Shown here: piece after piece, positions 35,601 to 47,027 of the stretch
Layout: every line of letters begins with the position of its first letter
Position numbering within the stretch: the first letter of the stretch is position 1
Assembly (NCBI GenBank): GCA_003993805.1
Contig: RSEF01000001.1
Coordinates: 59,716,773 to 59,780,772, forward strand
Direction: 5' to 3'
DNA from: Himantopus leucocephalus
Taxonomy: Eukaryota; Chordata; Aves; Charadriiformes; Recurvirostridae
DNA length: 64,000 bases
Translations under genes and position numbers: made by a program
The notes under the pieces: model-generated
Seen by the model: only the letters and a program-made list of their open reading frames with translations
What the model was told of the DNA's origin: nothing
Database searches by the model: none

Positions 35601-38600
35601 ATAGATGTTGAAATGTACTGCAGTATGGTATCCAGGTTACTGCGCAAAGGCTACTTCCAGACATTTGGACTATGTAAGCTAACACTCTGCCATATCTTCC
35701 CAGAGCTTATTTAATAGTCGGGCGTTTAAACTATCCCAATGATTTATTCCAGTATTAAAACTTATATTTCTTTGGCAAAATACTACTAGTTTTAGCATTT
35801 TCTATGACTCCCTGTCTCTAAGAATATTAGTGACACAGGTATAAGGTCACACCTATCATCTTTTAACAAAAATACCTCAAAATTTTTTATTTATCTCCAT
35901 GGCAATTGACACATTTTCATCAATATCTTCCCTTCTTCAAATTCCTTCTCTAATGACTATCTTCTCCTCTATTTTAAATTTTTTATGTTTCACTGCTCTT
36001 GCAAATTTCAGTTACTATTCTTACCTACAATACATTTTTATTGGCTAGATGCATTATTCCTTCACATGCTTCCAACACTGCAAGCCTGGGCTGTAGAATT
36101 TCCCACTGCCGCTTCATTTCAAAGAATATTCCAGACTTTTCTTCCTTTGCTTACATACTTTTCATACACTTTGGTAAAATACCTGCATTTTTCATTTGGT
36201 TTATTTTTTAATTTTCCCAAGAGTCCCTTGTAAGTTCAAAGTGTGCCACATTACTTAGCAACACAAAATTCAATACAAAATTGAAAAGACTACTATGCAT
36301 TTTACATCGCAGAGATAGTAGAGTTAAGAACAAACCTAACCTTTGGCAAGATCTGGACCACTGTCAGCATCTTGTCCCATTAGTCTCAATAAAATCAGGT
36401 ATGGAAGGCTGAGTAATCTTGTGTTCAAACTGGAAAGGACTTCACTTTGTGAATAATCAGAAGGGTTGTTTCTGAAGACAAAATATACTGTAACAGAGAA
36501 AACAAGAAACTAGCTCAAGGAAAGTGCAGCCGATGTTTTACCTTCCCCCTGAATTTGGAGACACATAATCTCTAATAATATAGTCTAATTTTCCTGAAAC
36601 ACATACATGGTCAAACAAAACAAAATTCTTCTTCTTAAATTCCTTTAAAATCTAGGCAATTTTCCCCATATTATTGACAGAGACACACCCATGCACACTA
36701 AAACTAAAACTGATCACAAAAGAACGATGTGGATTCCCCATATTCACCATAATCCATAACTATAGACAAACAATGTGCTTTGGGAGAGCAACTCAGAAAA
36801 AAAGTGTAATTAATATAAGAACCCAGATAACTATAAAAAAGGACACCACGATCAGCTGATAATTGTTGTTAAAGACACTGCTGGCCACTGCACGTGGCTC
36901 AGAACCTGAAATCTGATTTCTCAGACATCTTCATGACGACTCATGTTTTCTCCTCAGAAGAACCAAGCCTAGTCTGACCAGGCTTTGCAGACAACAGCTT
37001 CAGCTCTCAGCTCATGTGCCTACTTCAGTGTTTGCTATTTTGACAGTGAAAAAAAAAAAACCACCAGTTGGATACGGTTTCCCAACTTATGCTGAAGAGC
37101 TGATATAGTAATAAAACCACTAAATGTCCTGCTCCCCTACATGTCAGATTAGACAAAAAAGGGACTAGACAACAATGATTTTAATTTGAAATTCCACCTG
37201 AAACTTCCTAAGTGTTGTTTCGAACTTTGCCTATGCAAATTTCTCATATGCAAAATGGAACCATTCTTTTTCAATTTGCCCTTCTCCATTTGGTCAATTT
37301 ATTAGAATCTTATGTATTTCTATTTTGTGATTTTTTTATTTATTTAATAGCTTAGGCTATTTCAGTTCTCCTGTGTTTGCTATAGATTTTTCTTTTAAAT
37401 TGCCAGTTTTCTTGCAATATGAAATTGCTTAAATTCATTTTAGTATGGTGCTGGGATCACTTTTTCCCCATTACCGCATATATTGTAAATAGGAAGAAAA
37501 TGCTTTTTTACTGCAGGCAATGTGTAAAGTCTCTCTGTTTGCATTTTGAACGTTAGCTCATTGTCAAATACCAGAATATGAAAAAAAGTGTCTTCTGAGG
37601 AAACCAGAAGTATATTAATATTGCACCAACCAAAAAGAGGCATGAAATTTCATCACTCTTGAACTGTTACATGTTTGGCTCGATTAAAACTTTCACCAAA
37701 TTCATACAATAAATAAGCCATAACTGGATGGCAGGATGCAACACTTGAAAACTATGAAAATGTAAGATGCTATATGAAAACTGCTTGCTAAAACCTCAGT
37801 TAATTTTTTGTAGGTGGTACAATTTTGGTTTAAAAAGGATGACTGAAACTCTGTATTTAACTCCTATATTTATCTATTATCTGTAGATAGCTATCAGTAA
37901 CACAAAAGATAGCTTAAACATCAGTCTTCCCATTCTTCTTTTGCAATACTAAGCAAGAGCTACCACTCAAAACACTGTGTTGCCCAAAGAAGTAGTCAGA
38001 TATAAACTATATGCAATTTAGTATGACCGGGAGTAATGTGCAGGATTCAGGGGAAAACACTCAGAGACCTACACCCACTCATGGTTATACCAGTCCATGG
38101 TGCCTCGTTGATCATGCCAGTGTCCTTGTAAAGTTGGGATCTCGAGGCAGGCAGCATCACACAGCTTTGACTAGGCATGTGCTTCAAGATAAATCCTCAC
38201 GGCTGCCCCTGTTCCCTGAACATTACAGTTTCTGCACCGCCAGGCTAAGCCCTTGCTGGAGGCTTTGCAGGGGCCCAGACTAGGTCTCCTCTAGCACAGC
38301 TGCACTCACACCCAGCTGGGCTGGGCCAGTCTATCCTGCTAAGTATTCTGGTTGTTTTATTCAAATTGTTGTATTTGAACTCTCCATCTTTTGCTCTTTC
38401 CTGCCTCATCTCAACCCTTGGCAAGGTGTCACTTATTCTTCCTCTTTCACACTGGGGTCTACAGGATTTGTCTAAGCCTGTATGGCCACAATGGCATGAG
38501 AGTATCTTCGGTCATTTTTTTTTCTGTTTAGTAAATAAAACAAACATTTCTGCAGGGAACCTATTGGAATGTGCTCAATATGAGGGACTCAGTACACTGG

Positions 38601-41289
38601 TTGAACTTAAAAGTCAGAAAACTTGAACGTATGTAAAAGAAATGTAAACAGACTTCAGAGAGGCAGAAAGCATCCCAGGCCAGACTCTGACACTTTCAGT
38701 ACAGTACGGTCCAACTGTTCAGAACCATTTTAGAAGTAAAAAGAAAATATTAATGCTTCCCTAAACTCCACACTGGGAGGAAGTAGGTGTGCAAGAAAGT
38801 ACCCAAAGGAGAAGTTAATAAAATTGGAAGAGTTAACACTTGTTTTTGTAAGAGGCAAAACACTTTTAGCAGTTTTATATCCATTCTCTTTTCTCTTCTG
38901 GGTTATCTTGCAGATTTTGTTTGTACTCACCAAAAGCCTGCTGTGTTCTCTTCATGTTTCTAAAGCAGAAGATCTATGAAGAGAGGAAAACACAGCTACA
39001 ACCACGCTTTCAACATCCATGTTTCTGCTGTGTTCCCTGTAGGTGGGACACTGATGCAGTTTCTTCCATCAGACACTGACTTCTCCCTTCATGGTGGATG
39101 GTCATTTAGGAATCACTATTAATTCCAAATACTTTCCAGTCTAGTCAGCATAATGACTTCCTTTGTACACACATTGTAAGTGCTGTGTTGCTCCTCTTTC
39201 ACAAGAGAAACATGATGTGTAGGAAATTCCTGCCATTAGGAAGCAGAGCTCTCCATTATCCTCTGCCTTTCTCACCACTTCATTCTACTGGGCAGCTGCA
39301 TCCTGGTGAGCTGCTGTGTTGAGGAAAACTCTGGGATCCAGCAGTTAATTCTGCTTTGATGTTCACTGACTATGGACAATTTGTTCCCCTGTAAGCAAAG
39401 AGAGATTCCAGGAAGAGCATAATTCTATATGGCAAGAAAGAGACTGAAACAGATCAGAGCTTCATACATAATTTCCATAAAATCTGATTATAGGTACAAG
39501 TGAATAAGGCTTATATATGTCACAAAAGCACCAAAAGCAAGCTAACATTTAGTCCAACAACAACAACGTAGTGAGGGAAAAGTGAGTTATATAGCATGGG
39601 TTTACAGGCTAAGCTGCAGAATGTACCAATGCACCAATCTGTGCATACACGTGTTAATATCAGACATGTAATTTGACCGGGTTATTTGGTTATTGAAGAA
39701 CAAAGCAAACAGTTCAGGTGTGTATAAATGTATCTATGTGATGCGCACATGTGCAGTGACTAAACATATATACATTTTGCATATATAAATATAGGTGGAA
39801 AGGGAGCATCTGGGATCCTGGGCCCTTCAAACACTGCTCAAAGCAGAGCTAACCTCAAGGTCAGATTAGGTTGCTCAAGCCCTTAACTAGTGGAGATACA
39901 TACAATAAGGCTCATTTGCAAAAATCATAGCCATTTGCATCCTGAATAAAAGCCAGACACAGTTTGCAAAACCACAACTACAGTTAAAAAAAAAAGAAAA
40001 AAGTTAAGCAGACTTTCAAACTTCAGCTTTTCCAGGTTTTACATGAGTGATTATGGATACTTGCTCCTAAATTAACTTTCCCATTTCAGATGCCAAAAGG
40101 AGTATAAATTATACAGAAGATATTAATAATATTTACATTCAGCCTTTCTAAAATGAAGCCAAAGAAAGAAAACATCTTGATCTAATAACATAGATACAAT
40201 CATCACCAGTCTGTACAAATATTAGAAACATCATGTTTTAGTCCTCTTTGCTGATTGAAAACCAAACAAATAAACAGTTATATTATCCATCAAAGCATAT
40301 TATTAAATAGTAATGTACGAACTGAAACAAGTCAGTCTCTATTTTTTATTTTAAAGGGTTAGTTTCCTTATTGAATATCACATAGTGGTGAGAAAGAAGC
40401 AGTCACATGTTAAAAAGATGCAGAGACAATCAGAAAACTGGCAGAAATAAGAAAAAATTGCCTTGACTTATGGCAGTTACTGCCATGTTGAGTGAGATTG
40501 TCCATTCTAATTGCATTTTTAGCTAGATTTTTAAATACTCTGGCATTTCAGGAGTGACTGAGATCAGCTGCAGCACAAGAAAAGGCACTGCGTTATTTTA
40601 ACATGTGAATCTGATGGTTAAATGGCCATGTGTCCCTGAATTCTCTTAGAGAAGAATTCAATTTCCCTCTTGTGACTGGGAAACGTATTTGCTTTCAGAG
40701 AAGTTCTAGTGCAAGGATGAAATGACTGACATTAATTCATGATGAAGCAGTGCAGTACATACACTATAAACACTATGAAGTGCTATGCTTGCCTTTAAAA
40801 TGTATTAGTAATAACAAATATTTGTTTTACTGAGAAGAAATGAACTTAACATTTTTTAATTAAAAATTGAATGAGGGTTTGTGGTTTTAAATAAATCATC
40901 ATCTACTGGGTATGACAAATAGAAACTCTAGAAGAAAAACAAAGTATCTAACTTAATATAGAAAAATTAAAAATAATTCATGCAAAAGTATCACGAATTC
41001 CATTTTCCAGTATTACAAAAGCATGAAACACCTCAATACGGAGCCCTTCAGAACAGTATTTTTTTGTGTTCATTTATACAGAGAAGGCTTGAGTAATAGA
41101 CATGATGTTGTTGTGTCCCCAGCTGACAAAGGCACTCAGGAAACTTTGACTATTCAGCAGTAATACACATATATTCTAGCTTTGAAATGGCAGCCTCTGT
41201 AAAGCTTAGATATTCAAAGAAATATCTTCATGCCAATCTTTGCAGTGAAAGGAAAGGCTCAGGAAGGAGTGGACTTACCCATTGAATCA
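29684..41289. other. Long AT-rich noncoding stretch (about 11.6 kb)
   Basis: No CR1, no recognisable exon and no frame above about 92 codons. Low-complexity pieces are A12 at about 37047-37058, T-rich tracts near 30901-30935, A9GA4 near 39988-40001 and (CAA)n near 39557-39567. Repeat density is strikingly low across this stretch. A slightly GC-richer patch lies at about 38040-38340. Confidence 0.55.
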
Positions 41290-42278
41290 ATATCTGGTTG
41301 CGTAGGTAGTGGCACAGGCAGGGCTTTGACCTCTGTGATCGTGGGACCCTCTTTGAGGAATGAGTACTTTGACAAAATGGGGCAAGAGTGTTTTTGCAAA
41401 CAGGCTTGTTAACCTGGTGAGGAGAACCTGGAGAGAAGGCAAGGTATAGGGGAGTAAAGAAGCGTTAGGGCACCACAGGACAAGGGAAATCTCACGCTTC
41501 CCTTGAGAAAGCAAGACCATGGGGGATGCAAATGCCCACCACCTGGGAAACACACAGGAGCTGCAGAGCTATGACCTCATTGAGTTTACAGAGATGTGGT
41601 GTGGTAGGTCCAACTGGAGTGCTCCAATGGATGGGTGCATGTTTATTCAGGAAAGACAGTCTGGGAAGCTGAGGAGGAAGGGTTTTGCTATACGCAAAGG
41701 AATGGCTGGATTGCACAGAGCTGTCACCACAGAGGAAGTGGTAACAAGCCAGCTGACAACTTATGTATGAGCTTAGAGAACAGACCATCATGGGTAGCAC
41801 AGGCTTTTGCTGCAGAAGACAAGCTTAAGAAGTAAATGAAGCCTGTAGACAGCTGGAAGAAGCCTTGCAATCACAGAGTGGCTCTCATGGGGATCTTCAT
41901 CTGAATGTCTGCTGGAAAGGCAATAGAGCTGTGCACAAGCAATCCAGGAGATTTCTACTGTGTTTATTCATGCAGGTGATTGATCAGACACTCAGTGAAA
42001 TACTTCATTGGCACTATTACTCACAATCAGTACAGAAATGGTCAAAAATGTGAAAGTCAAGGACAGCTTTGGCTGCAAGACCATGAGACTGTGCAGTTTA
42101 AAATCCTGTGAGAAGTAAAGCAAATAGCAGAACCCCAAGTCTGGACTTTAGGAGAGCAGACTTCTGCCTATTCAGGGACCTACTTGGTAGGATCCCATGT
42201 GATGTTGCCCTGGAAGACAAAGGAAACCAGAAGAACGAGCTGATCTTCAAGGCCAACCTCCTCAGAGCACAAGAATGG
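41290..42278 (+). mobile_element. CR1 element: ORF1 end plus endonuclease, heavily decayed
   Basis: Plus-strand remnants in CR1 order are as follows. First comes the ORF1 C-terminus, with GKSVFANRLVNLVRR at about 41381-41426. Next is the start of the ORF2 endonuclease at 41519-41700 (NAHHLGNTQELQ, SYDLIEFTEMWCG, NWSAPMDGCMFIQERQSGK). Later endonuclease pieces are SHGDLHLNVCWKGN near 41885-41925 and QDHETVQFKIL near 42078-42110. Last is the linker LDFRRADFCLFRDLLGR near 42142-42190. The endonuclease GDFN motif reads GDLH, losing the metal-binding-site asparagine, while the DH of SDH survives. Segments lie in different frames with stops, so many indels have accumulated. This is the only copy in the window that keeps ORF1 sequence. 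It resumes at 42354 after a nested insertion. Confidence 0.85.
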
Positions 42279-42353
42279 CCCAACTCACAGAATCACAGAA
42301 TGGTCAGGGTTGGAAGGGACCTCTGGAGATCATCTAGTCCATCCCCCAACTCA
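42279..42353 (-). mobile_element. Tiny CR1 3'-tail insertion nested in an older CR1
   Basis: The sequence begins CAGAATCACAGAATGG, continues GGTTGGAAGGGACCTC and ends near CATCTAGTCCATCC. It is the extreme 3' end of a CR1 in reverse orientation. It interrupts the plus-strand CR1 linker between LLRAQEW and the following CAATGTGT-type sequence. The 9-mer CCCAACTCA occurs on both sides (42279-42287 and 42345-42353), suggesting a target-site duplication. The right copy could also partly derive from CR1's own CCAACCCC tract. The inserted piece is only about 60 bp, an extreme 5' truncation. Confidence 0.8.
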
Positions 42354-42650
42354 ATGTGTTGTAAGTAAAGCAGCTGTTACAGAATGCCAGCATGAATCAA
42401 CAGGGACCACTGACTGAGCTCAAATGTAAAAAGAAGTCCACAGAGTAAGAAGTTAGGACAAATTACCCATGAGGAACAGAGAATGCTTGCAGGGATTGTG
42501 GTGGAAATGCCCAAAGCTCAGACGGTGCTCAAACTAGCAAAGGGTATGAAGGGCAACAGAAAGGGTTTATATAGGTACACTGGCAACAGAAGAAAGGCTG
42601 AGGATAGTGTAGGCCTGGTGCTCAATGAGGAAAGTGACAAAGCACATAAA
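42354..42650 (+). mobile_element. CR1 ORF2 linker, continuation after nested insertion
   Basis: The plus-strand peptides LTELKCKKKSTE (about 42411) and MPKAQTVLKLAKGMKGNRKG, followed by FYRYTGNRRK (about 42508-42597), match the CR1 region just before the reverse transcriptase. The better-preserved copy near 59 kb has [20 protein letters not shown] at the same place. Similarity ends near 42650 before any RT motif. Together with 41290-42278 it is one element split by the minus-strand tail. Confidence 0.8.
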
Positions 42651-45600
42651 AAAATGTGAGGTGCATTCCCACAGACTCTGCAAGAGGGTTTGAGGAACTG
42701 GGAGGGCTAAGGGCAGACCTTACAAGTGTAACCGGTGGCAAAAAACCCCACTCCTACTATGATCATTCTAAATTTTTTTCTAGCTTTTCTAAATTAATCT
42801 TATTTCTATCACATGCTTTTATGTATTAGGATGATTTTATCATAAAAATGTCCCCCGAGACAAAAAGACACCCAGTTTTGACACAGTCATTCAGTGACCC
42901 TGTCTAAGGTATTTAAAGATTCCTGTACACACCCCCTTTCTGAACTGTACTTCTTCTCTTCCAAACTTGTCTGTGGTACCTATCTATATTGTCGGTTCTT
43001 TCAGAAAGGAATTACCCATTTATTTTTGCAGCAACAATGATTCTAAGACATGTGGTGTCTTCGGTGTTTCTAGGTATCATTTTTAAACCAGTAAATAGTG
43101 ATCAGACAAAAAGCTTTGTAAACCACACAAGGTGTTTTTGTCTTTAGAATTACTTTAAATTATATCCATTTAAATTATTTTCTTTTTATGCTTGTTATTT
43201 CTTATATCCTCTGAACTCACTTTTCTACTTCTGCCTCATTTAATTTTTAATTGCTACCTTTCTCATATCTGAGAAGGTAACAGGTCAGTTCATTTGTCCT
43301 TTGTTGAGAAAGCAGGAAATGCTGTCACATTTGAAGACTGGATTGTGCCGTTCCTTCCTTATCTCCAGCTCTCTGGAAGGCGACTGACTATGTCACCTCT
43401 GTAACTCACACGTTGTTTTGTGAGTATTGATTTCATGCCTTTCCTAAAAGTGGTTCCTCCTTGTTGAAGCACACCAAGCTATACCTTCATCAGCTGTATT
43501 ACATTTAAGCCCCTTTTGCACTCTCTAAGCAGCAAATTTCCTCCAATAGCTTTTTTTTAATATACCAAACTTTTCTTTGTTAAATTAGATTGGGCTTGCT
43601 GTCTCATTGTTGAACATTTTAAACATCCTTGGGGGTATATCTGCATTCAAAAGTTCCTCTGCCTTACTCTACTAGTCTAAATAAAGCAGTGCAACTTTCC
43701 AAGTGCGGATGCCGCTATGTACTGCTAGGAACTCAAGTAAACCTTTAAACTAGTTTGCCTTCGTCCACACTAGAGTTTCTTTGGGTGCAATTCATATAGT
43801 CTCATAAAACAAAATAGATACTACCTGTAAACTGTATATTTATTAACTGGTTCCTTTCATTTTGGAGGTCCTTGCCATTCTCATACTTTTCCATCACCTC
43901 TATCCATTTTCCCCACTCAGGGTTGTTTAACCTAGGGGCTCTTAATTCCTGCTGGATGTAAACCATTTATGTTCAACTTGGTCAACCACAAGGTCCAATA
44001 TCATGAGACACCGAGAGTGTATGAGGCATATTACTGTGGACAACTTGAACAATTTCATCTACCATGCTCCAGCCTTGTGTTACCACAGCTCAGCGTACCC
44101 ATGGTAGTGAGCTATTGCTGAAATAAGAGTAATCCACCTCTGCTTTGAAGCAACAAATTGCAGATCAGCTTAAATCATTACAAAGGGAGTGATACAGTCC
44201 ACTGAAGAGGGTAAGAGCTTTTTAACTCTTTGAACTCAATCTGCAAGAACACATAAGACTATGTCTATAATTGGTTTGGTTTTCATCAGTCTACTTACCT
44301 GCCCTACCCTGTAATGATGAACTTTAACTTCATTTACTCTGCTTGGTCTTTTGGAGATTTCACAGCATGCATTATTAGGTCAATTCTGCATACCATTCTC
44401 CCTCACTTGCCTCATAACTAACATAAATGGTGTGTATTGTATATTTGGATCATGTGTTTGGTTTTAGCTCTACCAGTTATATAAGGCAGAGATTTTGCTC
44501 CCTGTTCAAGCACCTACTTTGGAACCACAAATGTGCCATTTCCTATTTAAAACTGTTACCAGGAATTTCAGATTACGGTATTGCTGCCCAGAGGCTGCTG
44601 TAAGTCACCCTGAAATCTACACAAATAATATGTGTTTTCAGATGTCTTGACCTTCTTCTAGGTAACTAAGAAACTAAAAAAATTTTATTCAGAGTAAGTT
44701 TATCTTTTTGGAGCCTACATGAATACTATAACAAAGAGGGAGATAAGGGAGCTCCTAGATGCCAATTTGTTCCCCCTTTTTCCAAAACAGCGTATTGCCT
44801 CCCCAGGGATATTTTCAATCTTCCAAAGAATTTACAAAATTCAATTGTCTTGGACTTCCCCTTCTATTCCAATCATTCTCACAGGGAATTACCACTGCCT
44901 AATGTTGCTTCTGTTTTGTCAGATTGTCTCTTGCATGTCTCTTTCCTAGGAATGGCTGAAACTGGACATTTTTCTACTCTTCTTAATTGAAGAAAACTTT
45001 TTTAAATAAAAGGTTCTCTCCTTCTTTAGTCCCTTTTTACTCCAAATACATTTACTTGTGGCACATTTTCCCTCATTTCTTTTTTTAAGAAAAGAAAAGA
45101 AAAACTGAGTTCCAGCTTTTCAAATCAGGAGTTAAAAATTACTTTAAATATGCAATTTTAAAACATTAGTTTAGCAAGGCTACCATAAACAAAGAATCAC
45201 TGAAGAATTTAAGTTCGTGAAATCTTCATAGCCAGATTTTTAGGACAATGCAAAGGAACACAGAGGGGATAAGGATGCAGAGCTTCGAGGAAGCTTAATC
45301 CTTTCCATCTATGCACTCCAAAGGCAAGCATCCCATGCACTGTGATGGCAGAAACTACCTAGATCCATTTTGCACTCAGATTTGTGGGAACATGTGGGTT
45401 AGAAGTGTGGCCACCCCTTTCAGGTGAAACCTTTGAGCGTAAACATGAGTGGGCGACACAAAGGGTTCCACAGCAATCAAACAGAACTTTTGAAAACTAA
45501 CTCTGCGCAACAGTCAATATAACAATAAAAAAAATACTGATTCTAAACCCTCCTAGAGAATACAATAGATTCTGCTTCTTCACCAAAGCTGTAGTTGCAT

Positions 45601-46729
45601 TTCTTTAAAGATTTTACAGAAAGCTTATCATAATTATTTCTTACATGTTCAATGATGAAAACATGAGAACTCTTTTATTGCTCTGTTTATTAATTGGTGA
45701 TACAGTTTCCTCCTCCAAGTTGCTCCAGGTCTTCCCACACTTCATCTATTTTACCCGGACTTCACAGACAGAAATGTAAAGATGAATTTAATTCACTATG
45801 AGCCAGTAAGCTGATTGGTAACTTCTACTTGCTGCTACCAGTGCACTCACACAAGAGGTCATTTAAACTTGTTCTGAACTTTTAAGCTACCTTGGGTGAC
45901 ACTTTTTTCTTTTGAAACAATGCTAAGACAGCTGCCCTGTCTCCTAATAGATACTAGATGATCCTGGCTTCTTTCCCTGGGAATGACAGAGAAATATAAA
46001 GGGGTTTAACATCCATACGTTTTACTGAAAAGCCATAAATACATCTTTGATACCTGAATTCATACAAGGAAAATATTTACTGAGAGGACATCAAGAAAGG
46101 AACATATTGATTTTGGTTTGGCTGGATGTGCACATGGAAAAGCCCAGCTGCAATGCCAAGAATGCAGAAGGAACAAGATGCCAAAACACCTGCCTATCCA
46201 TGGTGTTACTTGCCTGTGTTTATACCTTCTAACAAACCTTAATTACAAACCTTAATTACATCATCTCCTGTTGTTTTTTCACCTGCCTTATTCAGTGCAT
46301 TGATGGCTGAACACAGTAAGGTACTCAGATTTATCCACACAACACTCATGTGAAAGACTATAATTCCTACTGTTTCTACTCAAAAACAGAGGCCTAGAAA
46401 AGTAGGTGACTTGTCCACTGAAAAAATTAAAGTCAATGACAAGCAGAGGAATTCAGCTTCCTTAGCATAATGTACCCAATAGTATAAGGTACAAAAATCT
46501 TTAAAGACTTGTATTACAATTGCTTCACTTCTTGTTCTTTTGTTCAACTCACCATTTTGGTAACACAAATTTTTAAACATTCTAACAAATACTATGACTT
46601 TGGAAAAAGTATTAGAGCAGTATTTCCCTTTGTGGTAGAAAATAAATGCTAAAACTACTCTATCTTTTAACATAACTTCTGTAGTCGTTTAACTGTTTAC
46701 TGATACTTTATTTTTGAAAAGACATTCCT
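42651..46729. other. AT-rich noncoding DNA
   Basis: No recognisable gene or element. T-rich and A-rich short runs occur (about 43550-43558 and 45085-45105). A 14-bp AACAAACCTTAATTAC repeat sits at about 46231-46259. Frames are 76 codons or shorter. Confidence 0.5.
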
Positions 46730-47027
46730 CCCAACTTTTTTGATCATGTAATCCTATCACTAAAAAATTTTTAAGCGTGCACCCCCTATATATATTTATA
46801 TAGATTTATTTATAAACCATATACAGATACCACTGTATTAATATATTATGTACATAAACAAAAATAGAAACCAAAAAGTGCAAGATAAAGATCAAATAAA
46901 CACTTCACAGGATTTTTTTAAAATATAATAAAATATGTTTAAAAAATATTTTCTTCCCACATCACAATGCATTGTCTTGCACAGGCCCTGAGATGCATGC
47001 ACCCCACTTTGGAGATCACTGCTCTAA
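46730..47027 (-). mobile_element. Possible hAT-like nonautonomous DNA transposon remnant
   Basis: The right end, read on the minus strand, begins CAGTGATCTCCAAAGTGGGG and continues TGCATGCATCTCAGGGCC. This is typical of hAT-type MITE termini (CAGNG followed by CCAAAGTGGGG). The left end (CATTCCTCCCAACTTTTTTG) is a degraded partial complement, and both ends are followed inward by GCACCCCC/GCACCCCA. The interior is A/T-rich (46775-46930). Length and terminal pattern fit a short nonautonomous element. I cannot name the family. Confidence 0.4.

Noticed and set aside
41287..41800. Minus-strand frames of 88 and 102 codons
   Set aside because: They are antisense to the decayed plus-strand CR1 endonuclease.
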